From the NCBI GenBank assembly GCA_963170055.1, contig CAUJGJ010000030.1:1722837-1760336 (forward strand): 37,500 bases of DNA. Reading direction: 5' to 3'. Numbering within the stretch: position 1 is the first letter of the stretch; every line of letters begins with the position of its first letter. Of this stretch, positions 19,786 to 31,322 are shown one piece after another. The notes under the pieces were generated by a model that did no database searches, was not told where the DNA came from, and saw only the letters and a program-made list of their open reading frames with translations. The stretch comes from Halisarca cf. caerulea. Taxonomy: Eukaryota; Porifera; Demospongiae; Chondrillida; Halisarcidae. Both the position numbers and the translations under genes were made by a program.

Positions 19786-19860
19786 CTATATGGAGAATAC
19801 TACATTTCACAGGCCCTTTACTGACAAACACACATACACATCTGCACACATACCTGAAAA

Positions 19861-19886
19861 CCACACACACATACACACACACGCAT

Positions 19887-19954
<68 letters not shown>

Positions 19955-20001
19955 ACACACATACACACACACACACGTGCACACACACACGTACACACAT
20001 G

Positions 20002-20057
<56 letters not shown>

Positions 20058-20099
20058 GACACACACACACAAACACACAGACGTGCATGCTTGTGTGTG

Positions 20100-20196
<97 letters not shown>

Positions 20197-20230
20197 ATGC
20201 ATGCGTGCGTGTGTGCGTTTGTGTGTGCAT
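19861..20230. repeat. Long (CA)n then (TG)n microsatellite
   Basis: About 215 bp of interrupted CA repeats are followed by about 140 bp of TG repeats. This is the third instance of the CA-then-TG layout in the array. Open frames of Thr-His and Cys-Val on both strands are artefacts. Confidence 0.92.
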
Positions 20231-20462
20231 TTTGGTGAGCTTGAAAATTAAGTTGAAATTCCTTAATTGTACACGTTTATCTACTCTAACAATTATATCT
20301 ACTCAATTACACCATTATAATCACAGACACTCCAGAGTCAGAGTACAGTGGTGAGTGTGTAGACCATAATCCACCCCATGCAACCCAATGCCTTATAGAT
20401 AGGCAGACAGATATTAGATAGATAGATAGTCTAAGATACTTTAAAGGGAAAGCCCCATCAAC

Positions 20463-20492
20463 CAGGAACCCCAGGTCTACCTGGGGTTCCTG
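20463..20492. repeat. Perfect inverted repeat, 14-bp arms
   Basis: CAGGAACCCCAGGT, a 2-bp loop, then its exact inverse. Confidence 0.8.
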
Positions 20493-20752
20493 CAAACACA
20501 TACAAATATACGCAATTTACAAATATACACAAATTAATGACAAAAGTTAGACCATATATACTCATGAAGTGCAATTATTATTACCGTGTGATCGGAAATT
20601 TTCGCGGTACTAAATTACTCGCAGATGCAGAATTTCAAATTCGCGGATCTTAGATTGGATTTTATATTAGTTCAACAAGTATGTAATCCTACATAAATTA
20701 TGCTTTGAAAAATGGTTGCTCTGTTTGTTAGCGTGGTTGTTAGTCCGTGGAA

Positions 20753-20794
20753 CCATAGATAATCTATACATACGTATGTATAGATTATCTATGG
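20753..20794. repeat. Perfect 42-bp palindrome
   Basis: Twenty-one-base arms starting CCATAGATAATCTATACATA meet with no spacer at TACGTA. Lies about 75 bp upstream of the putative small gene at 20868. Confidence 0.85.
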
Positions 20795-20867
20795 TGGAAC
20801 GGTTATCAATACAAGTGCAATTGTTGCAGTTGATCTTCTCCAGCTGCCTTCCAGATTTTAGTCGGAT

Positions 20868-22270
20868 ATGGAGCGTCTGATGGGGGTAAAGAATAACTTG
20901 ATCGACATAACGGACGAGAAAATGACTCTGAATGGTATAATATACGAAACGTCTTTCACCAGTATGCTATAAGGCCTTTTCGGGGAATACCATGCACCCT
21001 TCATCAGTAGCACTGGGTGACATCCTCTTACAGCCAGGACCCAACTGAAAAGCTGAGAATAGGCTGTACGTACTGAGGACCAATGAAAATCGCTTATTTG
21101 ATCTGCTGAAAAGGGGGGGGGGGAGATATCAATTATTGAGGTGTACAATATATAGTCAAAAGAAAAGTAGCTAGTTACAGGGGTAGAAAATGACAGAATT
21201 TGGAAAATTGCCATAACCAGATAACCCCCTGCAGTGGACCGTTTCTAAGTTCGAAAAACTTAGAGGTCCGTCGCCGCTTGGCCGTTAACAATCAAAGGAA
21301 CTAAAAAATACTTCAGCCACGTGTGTGTGGCGGTTCAACAAAACTTCTATAATATATAATTATAGTCCTCAGTAGTCTAACTTAAAGTCTTTATTAGGTA
21401 ATTTGTTATTCTGTTAACTCTCATGCATTACTTTTTCATCACACATGCATATGCTTGCCAGGTACACAACATGTTTAATCAAGCATGTTTTTACGCCTGT
21501 GTCCGAGTTTTTGTACTTGTTTTGTCATGAATGATAACGACATTTTCCCCCTTACAGTTACAGTAGAGGAAGAACATCTCAGTCTACTTAGTCTATGTGG
21601 GTGCATGGTGGCAGAAAGTACAAATAAACTTGATCTCCAAACTATTGCATGGTATGTGTGAATTTATATAAATTAAATATTAATCTGTAATAATATTAAT
21701 ATATAGAGAGTCTAGTGTGGTATTACAACATATTTATGCAGTTATATTACATGCACTATACACTATGTCAGTCAAACCTCGTTAGTGAGTACACCTGGGG
21801 ACCCTCCAAATTGCTACTCACTATCAGCAGTACTTGCTAACCATGCATATATAGATTAGTATTATGGGTTACAAGTTGGGGTATCATATCCTTGTACTTC
21901 CTAACCAGCTAGGTATTACTCATTAACAGTGTTCTTACTAATGAGGTTCTACTGTATGTTATTTAAGCAGCTTCTTGAAACAATGTCTAATTTCTTTGTA
22001 CATTGGTCTCTTAGACTAGCTGTTTGTATACTTTAATTTGATAATTTTGTATCGATCACATGTACTGTACTGACTATATACTATCTGATAATTAGCACTG
22101 AACATTTATTTGACAATTATTTTGAGCAAATAATGTTAAGAATTTGTACTGTTACAATACACTGCATGACTAAATGTTCTATATACATCTTTTCCAATAT
22201 CACATGTAGTGTCCTCTCTGGAGAGTATACAATGCAGGACATTCCACTTCTTGGGCTACTCCGGCTATAA
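20868..22270 (+). CDS. Putative three-exon gene, 73-residue protein
   Basis: Proposed exons: 20868-20934 (ATG, first after an in-frame stop; ends phase 1), 21558-21651 (phase 1 in, phase 2 out) and 22210-22270 (stop TAA). Each junction has a GT donor and AG acceptor and the phases fit, giving 73 residues starting MERLMGVKNN and ending LLGLLRL. There is no signal peptide or membrane helix, and I recognise no family. Alternative readings exist: exon 2 extended upstream could start at its own ATG (21528 or so), and exon 3 could be read in another frame that stays open to 22508. Intron 2 holds a MITE. Support is limited to splice sites, phase and coding-like composition. Confidence 0.35.
21227..21270. 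repeat. Hairpin GGACC...CTAAGTT / AACTTAG...GGTCC
   Basis: Short interrupted inverted repeat within intron 1 of the putative small gene. A run of eleven or so G lies just upstream near 21112-21123. Confidence 0.45.
21769..21954. mobile_element. MITE, CAGTCAAACCTCGTTAG termini
   Basis: Imperfect inverted ends CAGTCAAACCTCGTTAG and CTAATGAGGTTCTACTG, 186 bp, resembling mariner/pogo-type MITEs. No coding frame. Confidence 0.55.
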
Positions 22271-22340
22271 TTGCTCCTACAGGAGAAAGATTGTTTCAAT
22301 GGATGACTGTCACAACTGTTACACAAATTCAGTATTACTT

Positions 22341-22640
22341 CAACCATTGCATTTCAAAGCACAAATTTTGTATTCCGATACAGAACACAAATTTGTAATC
22401 CATGCAGCATTGCAAATCAGAGTACAATTTTGTCATCCAACATTGTACTTCAGAACACAATTTTGTAATCCAACACTATTGTACTTCAGAGCACAAATTC
22501 GTAATTAATAAATCCAATATTGCACTTCAGAGCACCAATTCGTAATCCAATATTGCACTTCAGAACACAAATTTGTAATATAATGTGGATGGAATTAACT
22601 TCAAAACACAAATTTGCATTCCAGCATGCAAATATGGAAT
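22341..22640. repeat. Minisatellite, roughly 33-bp unit
   Basis: About eight imperfect copies of a unit like ACTTCAGAACACAAATTTGT followed by AATCCAACATTGT. Confidence 0.8.
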
Positions 22641-22834
22641 ATAAATTTAATTGTATTCCAACACAATAAGAATTCATGCACACCACAAAAAAGACTACGA
22701 CTCTATACAGTAATGTTATGTATTTCCTGATACTAACTTTGTATTACACAAATTTGATTTCTGTGCATGTTATATAAAACTGCATATCAGTTATGTTTGT
22801 GGTAATAAGTACATACTAACTTTCACTTATGGCA

Positions 22835-23835
22835 TGTAGATATGGGGACCCCACACTATACTCAGTATAGGCCCCAGCATAGCATGCTGTGTGTGAAACC
22901 CATATACTGTAGATATGGTGACCCCTCATTATAGAGTTCCAGTTTAACATGTATGTGAGATCCATGGCCATGTGACAGCATGTAAATATGGGGACCCCAC
23001 ACTATAGGGCCCCAGAATAGCATGACTTGCATGGAACCCATGTAAATATGGGGACCATACACTACATATAGGGCTCCAGTTTAACATGTATGTGAGACCC
23101 ATGTGACCACATGTAGACATGGGGACCCCACACTATACTCAGTCTAAGCCCTCAACATAGCATGCTGTGGGTGAGACCCGTGTAGTTATGGGGACCCCAC
23201 ATACTATACTGAAAATGAGGCCCCTGCAGCATAGCATGCTGTGCATGGACCCCATGTAGATATGGGGACCCCATACTATACTCAGTCTAAGCCCCCAACA
23301 TAGCATGCTGTGCATGGAGCCTATGTAGATATGGGGACCCCACAAATTATACTGAATATAAGGCCCCAACATAGCATGCTGTGCATGGAGCCCATGTAGA
23401 TATGGGGACCCCATACTATACTCAGTCTAAGCCCCCAGTATAGCAGGCTATGAATGAGACCCATGTAGATATGGGACCCCACATACTATACTAAATATAA
23501 GGCACCAACATAGTATGCTGTGCATGATACCTGTGTAGATATATATGGGGACCCCACACAACAGGGCTCCAGCATAACATGCTGTGTGTGAGACACATGT
23601 AGATATGGGGACCCCACACTATAGGGACCCAGCATAGCATGCTGTGTGTGAGACACATGTAGATATGGGGACCCCACACAACAGGGCCCCAGCATAGCAT
23701 GCTGTGTGTGAGACATAATATGTAGATATGGGGACCCCATGTACATATAGGGACCCCACACAACAGGGCCCCAGCATAGTATGCTGTGTGTGAGACACAT
23801 GTAGATATGGGGACCCCACACTCCATACTCAGTAT
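22835..23835. repeat. Satellite array, 60-75-bp unit
   Basis: About fifteen copies of a unit containing GTAGATATGGGGACCCCACA, CTATACTCAGTATAAGGCCC and AGCATAGCATGCTGTGTGTG, with mixed lengths. The left copies include other inserts; the right-hand six are the most alike. Open frames of 66-120 residues on the minus strand simply follow the repeat. From 23836 to 24480 only decayed traces and unremarkable DNA are seen. Confidence 0.92.
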
Positions 23836-24479
23836 AAGGCCTCAACATATTATGCTTTTAATAGGCCTCAACATTACACCACCATACTATGGCCATACAT
23901 ATATAGTAATAACAATATAGGAACCATACACAACATGTCATGCATGGAATGTGTGTATAACTATGGATGGGGACCTCATAACAGGACCCCAGTAAGCAAT
24001 TGGGACTCTCAGTCGATTCCTGAGTGTGCTCAAGTTCTAAAGAACAACTACCTATCTTAATATTACTATTTACCTCTCAGCTGAAAAGGAACAAGCTATT
24101 CTAGTGACTATCGTTATACTTACTGATATATTGCCAATATATTATTGGATACTGAAGAACCTCCTGGTGTTGATCTCTGTCCTAAGAACTCTGTTCTATC
24201 GTTTAAAGTTAGCTTCACGCGTTCAATTTTCGTGAAGTTGTTTAATCAAACCTGAAACAGTCTTGGCATTCTAAATTTCACTGAGCCGAGATATGAACCT
24301 CGTATAAAGGAATTAGGCGGTTGTAAAACTTATCGGAACGAAAATACTGTTGGTTTCCAGAAAGTCCCCAAAACTACGGCAGGAGCCCCATTTCTATCGT
24401 AGCTATGGGGACGGGGAGCCCCAAATTCAAGGGTCCCCATTTTCACACGACACCGTGAAAGTTTCCGAGCGTGAGGTAT

Positions 24480-24659
24480 AATGCTTGATTACAGCAAGTT
24501 TAAAAGATCTTGCATCATTCATATACGGCTCCCAGCAGGTGTGTACACATGTCACTGTGTTCACTAACACCATACCAGTGGTTTTGGAGATAAAAGGTGA
24601 CCCCTGATAAAGATGAATTTCAGAAGAAGGTCGAACAGCACAGGGGAATAAGAGTTAAC
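24480..24659 (+). promoter_or_regulatory. Conserved block upstream of gene B
   Basis: It matches 4110-4332 and 5780-6542: GCAAGTTTAAAAGATCTTGC, CTCCCAGCAGGTGTGTACAC, CACTAACACCATACCAGTGG, and AGCACAGGGGAATAAGA next to the ATG. Probably promoter plus 5' UTR of gene B. Confidence 0.5.
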
Positions 24660-27600
24660 ATGTATTTCAAGATCAAGTGGATTGTTCTAGCACTGAACGC
24701 TGTCATTGTTCAGCTCCAGCTTTCTTCAGTGGAAAACACTGTCTTGTTGAAGGAGGCAGCTGACAGACCTCTCACTGATAAGAAGGTAAGAATTGATCGT
24801 GCAGTGCTATGAGTAGGAAATGAAACGTACGTAAGATATATGGCATTCATCATAAAAGACACCAAGATTGGCGTTTGTAGTATATATTATGGACAATAAT
24901 AATGTGAAACAAACGGGAGATATCTATAGACACAGTCCACACCACACCACCTTTTGATCGGCAAACTTGATGGAGAAAAATAGACAACATACTATAATAT
25001 ACGTACAATATAGTAAATTGTCTAAAATAGTACAACAAGGCCACTATATAGTCTGGGACTGTCGAACAGTGGATACTTTAACGTATGCTATAGTCGAACC
25101 ATTCTATATTATATTGTCTTGCGTCGCACCGACCGCTTTTTGCCTCCATTTTTGATTATGACACCAGCTGTTTGGACAATTATGTAACAGGCAGGAGGTG
25201 GCTATATCGCCAAGTTGCATGTTTTGGTAACCGTCATGTTTGGCATTTTGTATATTACTCATATACTTACATTGTGCTTTATCAATCTTGCTCTCAATGT
25301 ATATGTTGGCACCTTGACATCTCAAACTCAAAGGCCCGTGACAGTGCATGCATGCTCTAAGTTAGAGCATGCATGCACTGTCACAGTTAGTTTCACTTCC
25401 TAGATCATGCAGTGCATGACTGGAAATTCTATGTGTATCCCAGCTAGCATTATATACATGAAAATCAGTGTGTATTCCTATAGCTAGTCTAAAATAAGTA
25501 TATCATATGCATGACTCACTAGAGATGCAATCTGTGTATTCCTAGCTTGCATTATACATACATGATGGAAGAGTCAATGTGCATAAAGTATATATATGCA
25601 TGACTGGAATTATAATGCCTGTTGGCTGCGCTAATGCGTATACATGCATCCAATTACATTCCATGCATAATGCCATTCCAGATCGGGGGACCTTCAACAG
25701 GGACATGTCCATTGAAACCACTGTGGAGTAAGGAGGAGACCACTTGTAAAGGTTAGAAGCATAGTGCCATGCATACGTCTATTTCTTGATGATGTCACAC
25801 ATCAAAGAGACCACCTGAGCAGTATTTGTGGTACTATATACCCAGCTAGCAAGGTAGTACTTAGTCTGGCTTGCTACTGTCCCGCTACAAACTCCCCGGC
25901 ACGTACATGGGAGGGTCGTAGCAAGCCAGACTAGGGCAGTACTACATAAGCTCCCACCTTAAAATATCAAATCATTAGTTGTCACTTAAGTTAGATTAAT
26001 TGAACAAAAAGGTTATGTCAGCCCATATACACAGGCAGCACAACTACTCGAGAGGTAACAAAAGGAAATAAGAATCATTTACCACATTTATGGAGCAACA
26101 TGTTTACTGATCTCATCCCTCGGGCCTTCAGTGAATAAACATATTACTCCCTAAGAAGCCACGTGGTAACTATTACATAGTACATGTATTATGAATATCT
26201 TATAAACTCTAGGAATTATTCTAGACTCAAAGTCAATTGTATCCGTAGATACTTAAGTTTTGCCTTAGGTGGCTAGATTTAGGTTCTATGATAGCTGTGA
26301 ATTTCAGCCACAATACATCTTAATATGAAGCCCGCAAGGGTAGAGTTTAGTCCAGTGGGCTAGTCCTGTTCATACTAAAAAGATGGGCTAGCATGTTACA
26401 CTAGCTATAGGTGCATGAATTTATACAATAGATTGAGACTGACAATAGTTAAATAATATAAACAGAATTTAAATACATTTAATTTAATGCACAATTATTT
26501 GTGACCCTATTATAAAATGTAAAGTCTACAAAAACTGCATGCACTCACAAATTTTCTGTAACTAATGGTTTGCATGCATGCATTGTAATATTCCTAATTG
26601 AATTAATAATATTAAGTTATCGATGTAGCAACTGTTACAACATATAGTACCATTGCAAATCCAACTCTATGGAGGAAGACACAGATGTGAAGGACAACTG
26701 AGGGTGAACTTGAAAGGATACTGGTCCTATGCCTGTCACCAATATTTCTCTAAGAGTGCGAAGGAAGTTGTGTGCAGACACCTGGGATGTGGACCACTGT
26801 GAGTTGACAAATATTATCGTGGATGTCATAAAATGTTCATCATTATTTTTTCTTATCATGCAATGTCTCAACTTTTGTTTACAGAAAACAGAAGAACTTA
26901 TTAAGGTATAAAGTGGGTCTTAGACTATTGGTAATAATGAAAGGCTATACACAGTTAAATTTTGGAATCCTTAATTCCTTTGCAGATTTACTCCTTCAGA
27001 GGCAGACATCACACCCTTTGCCTACAACTGCAGTGGTGATGAAAGGGATTTGAGTGAATGCCAGGCAACTGGTTCAGTATGCAACCCACTGAATGATATC
27101 ATTGTTGTAGTGTGTGAGGTATGTATGCATGTACAGAATGTGACAAGTATAGGGATCGGTGCTTGATTGTAGCTGTTACATACAGAAGTTGCAAGTAGTT
27201 GAAAAGTGCTGTTACATGCAGAAGTTGCAGATACTAGTTGAAAAGTGCTGTTACATGCAGAAGTTGCAAGTAGTTGAAAAGTGAATTATTTATATTTGAC
27301 TCTGATTGAAGATACTATAGAGAGGTTATAGACAACAGGTAGTGGAAATGGCTTTGCAATTGGTCCTTAATTGATTTTTTTAATTATCTAAAATTTATGT
27401 TTATTACATCTTTTTAGTTAGATATGTTTTAGCAGGGGCAAAAAACAATCAGTATATTAGCAACTGATTACTGTGGACCCTTGTTAATCGCATACCCTCC
27501 AGACCAGGCAATATTATTCCATTATCTAGAGTATCCTTTATCCAGAACATGCATGACCTGCTATGTCAACAGTTGGGACCATCTTTATTGTATATTAAAT

Positions 27601-30273
27601 GTATGAAGGTATGTATGTATGTACAATATAAACACATACAGGGAATTCAATAGCATATGCATGTTTAAAATGGAAATTGTAACTTGAAAGGTAGCAAGCA
27701 ATGTTACTGATTTTTTCATTGCAGGGTAGCTATAACTGACTTGGATTAACTTGCGTTTACAGCTCTATTCTTATAAGCAGTATGCTTTATATATATACTG
27801 TCTCGCTTTGAAATTCTTATTCCTATATCCAGAGTATTAGTGGTATGCGATTAATTGGGGCCCACTGTATATTAACGTATTGCTATAGAATTTAAGCAAT
27901 ACCATGGTATATGTGCTATACCAGCCCTTCTATCTTTGGTTGTACACAAAATAATTATTTATTATATATGCACCATAATATGTCATTACTTAACTTGTGG
28001 TTTTCATTAAAAATCTTACTTTCATCAATTTACTCAGAATACAATATGTCAAGAAAATTATCACATAAAAGGTATGTATATATAATAATATGCATCATAC
28101 AGGAAACGCACTGGCATTGTTTATACAGCAACAGTTCTGATAACAATACACGGGTAGCTATGTATACTGTACCTTAATTCAAACCACATCTTCGTTAGCT
28201 CACTCTTGCTATCACACACTCTGTACAATGTCATCTGTATGCATCAGATCCTATGATCGAGTTGAAAGGTGGACAGGACAGATGTGAGGGACAGCTCCTC
28301 ATTCGTGGATTGTACTATGGTATATACACTCAAGCTATTATGTGTGAACGGGTACCTACCCCAGAGATGGCTGAAGTTATCTGTCGGCAGCTCAAGTGTG
28401 GGCCACCAGAGGGTAAAAATCCATTCAGTCACGCAATAAAGTGAGTCAGGGCACAGGATTCTGAGACTTCAACATCTAAGTAATGTACATTTACAACAAT
28501 ATCAGTTCCACTGATTGCGATCACTAAACAATCGCACTATTACGTAAGTATCTACCTATAATAACCACTCAATGTCAAGTGATTGTGGTCTCTGTAGACA
28601 GGTGGTTTAAATTGTTTACAGAGGAACATCAGACTGCGTGAGTATCATTGAGATAGACCATTTCATGGTTCAGTGTAAAGGGTATGGCTAGAAGTGCAGG
28701 TATGTGCACATAGTGCTTCTCGGTACACATAGGCAGTCATGATTACCAACCTAATTAAGACACATTTAATATAAACACAGCTGCATATTAGCTGCTTTCA
28801 TTTGGTGAAGTGCCAATAAACTTTTGTTTTTGTGCAATGACATATGGCTATGCCTATCTCCTTTCCCTAGATACAAGCCACCAAGTAAATTTGTTGATTC
28901 AGAAACAGGATATGTATGCAATGGGCATGAGCAAGGACTTGGTTGCTGCCATTATGTAGAACCTGACTGTTCAGGAAGCAGTGATGTTTTGTCACTGACC
29001 TGTGCCAGACCTGAACCAGAATTGACCAGCAAAAGTAAGAATTTTGAATGTGACACCAAAAACAGACAGCTAGCCCAAGTATAGTGTATCAGGAAGGGAA
29101 TAGAATTAAAAGTCATTTCTCTTCCAATCCCCATGGCATGCACTCAGTAGCATAGCATGTTTTTCTTAATTGTAGTAACCATATAGTATCTATGGATGTA
29201 GCATGCATTCAATGGGAGGAGGAAAGAGGGTATTTACGTATACCCCTTGTCCTTTTCCATGCAGGATTGCTGCCCCATCTAGACTCTCATCTGACCATGT
29301 ATATACTGAGCTCTAGGCTTTCTTGTTTCTATATATAGTGCATATAATGCCTGCAGAGGTTGTTTTAGGGAGTCTAACCCCAATCTCCATGCACCAAGCA
29401 CCATAATGATTATAGTGGATCCTCTGAATAGATGACACGTATAGAGCTGTTTTTCTAACGGGGCTGTCCTTAGAGTCGTCAGAGGATCAATTGAAAATGT
29501 ATTAAATCTATTAGAGATATATTTGGGACCTTAAGTGTTTTTTGTAGAGAGGCTTATCATATTGTGTCCTCATTTGGGCAAGTCTACTATTGGAGGTTCC
29601 AATGTAGTTGTAAACAGTAGCATGCCTCGTAACAGAGAATACAGGGAATCATATTGGGGATGTGTGAAATTTGCTCTTTCGGAAGGGATATACTCTGACA
29701 AGGAGGATTGCAGAATGGGGCTGACACGTATCATACATTATAACTTTTGTGAGTAGTTAAGCTGGTCTTACCATGCATGGGATAATATACATACTTGTAT
29801 CTTGTGGGTGGTCTTTCAAAGGGGGTGTTACTACTATGCATGTTGTAATAATAATTTTTACTACCACCCGTATTAGCAACACACACAACTATCATAATCA
29901 AATAAAAGTACTACATGCTGTACTGCTCAGTAAGTCTATACAAATGCAGAAAAGATAGTTACTGTAACAGCAAATCACGCTTTGCTTCATGCAGTTTTGT
30001 GTCTGGTATCTCTCCACAGGTGAATGCAGGCCTGTTGAATATACACCGAGACCTATTGATATTATAAGCAGAATCACTGGTGACCCATACACCTGCACAC
30101 CTCTTGACACTATTCGTCTGTGCCCTAACATCATGGACAGCAGTGGAAGGTTCTGCAAGGGACCAGCAGAAACAAAGACAGTGCTTCTCAACTGCATTCC
30201 AATATCAACTACAGGTAATTCATTTCGCGGTTCCCTCAATGTCAACGACCATGCTCACTGCATTTGGAAGTGA
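24660..30273 (+). CDS. Gene B: secreted two-SRCR-domain protein, ten exons
   Basis: Exons: 24660-24785, 25682-25751, 26648-26798, 26885-26905, 26986-27118, 28038-28071, 28248-28440, 28871-29034, 29548-29748, 30020-30273. Total 1347 nt, 448 residues; every junction has GT/AG and matching phase. Residues 1-42: leader exon (MYFKIKWIVLALNAVIVQLQ). SRCR 1 (about 66-167): LQIQLYGGRHRCEGQLR, EVVCRHLGCGPL, YNCSGDERDLSEC, VVVCE, eight cysteines. SRCR 2 (about 179-297): IELKGGQDRCEGQLL, AEVICRQLKCGPPEG, LSLTCARPEPEL. Exon 9 (298-364) and the final exon (365-448; CRPVEYTPRP, CTPLDTIRLCPNIMD, ends HCIWK) are Cys-containing segments I do not recognise. Known: SRCR domains bind extracellular ligands. Paralogue of gene A with the same exon phases, plus exon 9, which gene A has lost. 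Confidence 0.8.
25338..25384. repeat. Near-perfect palindrome, 23-bp arms
   Basis: Arms starting GTGACAGTGCATGCATGCTC flank one central G with exact complementarity. In intron 1 of gene B. Confidence 0.85.
25862..25933. mobile_element. Small foldback MITE, TAGTCTGGCTTGCTAC arms
   Basis: Perfect 16-bp inverted ends TAGTCTGGCTTGCTAC / GTAGCAAGCCAGACTA, 72 bp in all. Lies in intron 2 of gene B. The ends resemble those of 36160-36406. Confidence 0.7.
27168..27286. repeat. Tandem repeat, about 37-bp unit, three copies
   Basis: GCTGTTACATGCAGAAGTTG followed by CAAGTAGTTGAAAAGT is repeated three times in intron 5 of gene B. Confidence 0.8.
27471..27867. mobile_element. pogo-type MITE in gene B intron 5
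   Basis: Ends CTGTGGACCCTTGTTAATCG and the inverse CGATTAATTGGGGCCCACTG, extended by GCATACC/GGTATGC, are flanked by TA. About 397 bp, no coding frame. Confidence 0.65.
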
Positions 30274-30502
30274 AAATTAAGGACACATTGGGCATACTTC
30301 CTCGAGGTGTATGGCATTGTGAGCACACACAAATGGGGAATGATATGTTTGGTATTTGCAACGGAAGCTTTGTTGCTGCACTATTTTATGGGCAGTTCAG
30401 TGCAAAAGTAGTATTCTTTGATAATAATATCACTATAATAATATTATGTGAATAATCTAGCTAGAAAAGTGTGACTGCATGTGTGTATGTACATCAGCAC
30501 AT

Positions 30503-30660
<158 letters not shown>

Positions 30661-31024
30661 ATGAATGCTTGCATGTGTGCATGCATGCATGTGTATGTTT
30701 ACATAATGGTTCGCTTGGCAATTCAACTTTTTCTGAGTTGTATGTACACCATCCTATGTGTCAATACAAGTTGCAGAGTATGGTAATGATCTCAATATAA
30801 GGGTAAATATACGTTGACTTGTGCATATGTACACAGTGAAACCTCTGTGATAAGCACTTAATTCACTCGGACCATGCACCAAACCTTTTTCGTGATTGAA
30901 ACAACTCATGTCTAGTTTTATCTTGAAGAAGGGATCACTTATGTTTTTGATTGGAAGGTAAACTTAGAAGTAGATATTAAAACATGTGTTAGCTGTAAAT
31001 TGATTGGTTTGATTGCCACCTTGG

Positions 31025-31196
31025 CAAGGTTGAGAATCTTGCATCATATTAAATTGGGCTGCCTCCCAGGGAGTGTGCACACATGTCACTGTATACTCAC
31101 TAACACCATTATTACCATACCTGGTCCAGTGGTTTTGGGCCAGAAAGGTGAATCCATGCGGCGCTGTTCAGGCAGGTCAGGTTATTCAGCACAGGA
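31025..31196 (+). promoter_or_regulatory. Conserved block upstream of signal-peptide exon, copy 4
   Basis: Retains GAATCTTGCATCAT, CTCCCAGGGAGTGTGCACAC, ACATGTCACTGTATACTCAC and CCAGTGGTTTTGGGCC, more diverged than the other three copies. Confidence 0.45.
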
Positions 31197-31322
31197 ATGT
31201 GTTTCAAGATCAAGTGGATCGTTCTGGCACTAAATGTTGCCATTATTACGCTCCAGATGTTTTCAGTGGAAAACACTATCATATTTAAGGAGATCCCTGG
31301 CAGATTGCACACTGATATAAAG
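31197..31322 (+). CDS. Signal-peptide exon of a third gene (gene C), 5' fragment
   Basis: 126 nt, 42 codons, same length and donor (AAAG before GTAAG) as the leader exons of genes A and B. It starts MCFKIKWIVLALNVAIITLQ, a Lys-containing start followed by a hydrophobic core. Coding changes relative to A and B are substitutions only. No exon-2-like or SRCR exon follows within the window. The next 3.6 kb is a foldback element, so gene C is either interrupted by it or has a very long first intron continuing past the window. Confidence 0.62.

Larger units (their letters stand above)
19076..20392. repeat. Intergenic block, partial copy 3
   Basis: It continues the homology of the oxidase relic into the same intergenic block as at 3490-4110 (GGGAGAGCA, CATCCCATAATCCAACAGGT, CTTGAAAATTAAGTTGAAAT). 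It carries two copy-specific insertions (19188-19351 and 19558-19785) and breaks off near 20392; the remainder resumes at about 24480. No gene here. Confidence 0.72.

Noticed and set aside
19778..20354. Open frames rich in Cys-Val or Thr-His on both strands (also at 3775-4182, 5113-5653, 30444-30800, 32691-33024)
   Set aside because: They are translations of CA/TG dinucleotide repeats, which lack stops in any frame. There is no sign of coding selection.
20858..21214. 118-residue minus-strand frame
   Set aside because: No family features, start or splice context. It overlaps the better supported first exon of the putative small gene on the plus strand.
22835..23835. CRISPR-like regular spacing of a repeated motif
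   Set aside because: Spacer parts are themselves related and unit length varies. This is a eukaryotic satellite, with no cas genes anywhere.
23139..23848. Minus-strand frames of 66-120 residues with repeating motifs such as SPYLHVSHTQ
   Set aside because: They simply follow the satellite unit. The motif repeats in several overlapping frames at once.
24597..24812. Longer reading of the gene B leader exon starting MTPDKDEFQ at 24597
   Set aside because: The upstream part is not conserved as coding in the other copies and would bury the hydrophobic leader. The Met at 24660 gives a standard signal peptide and matches the other intact copies.
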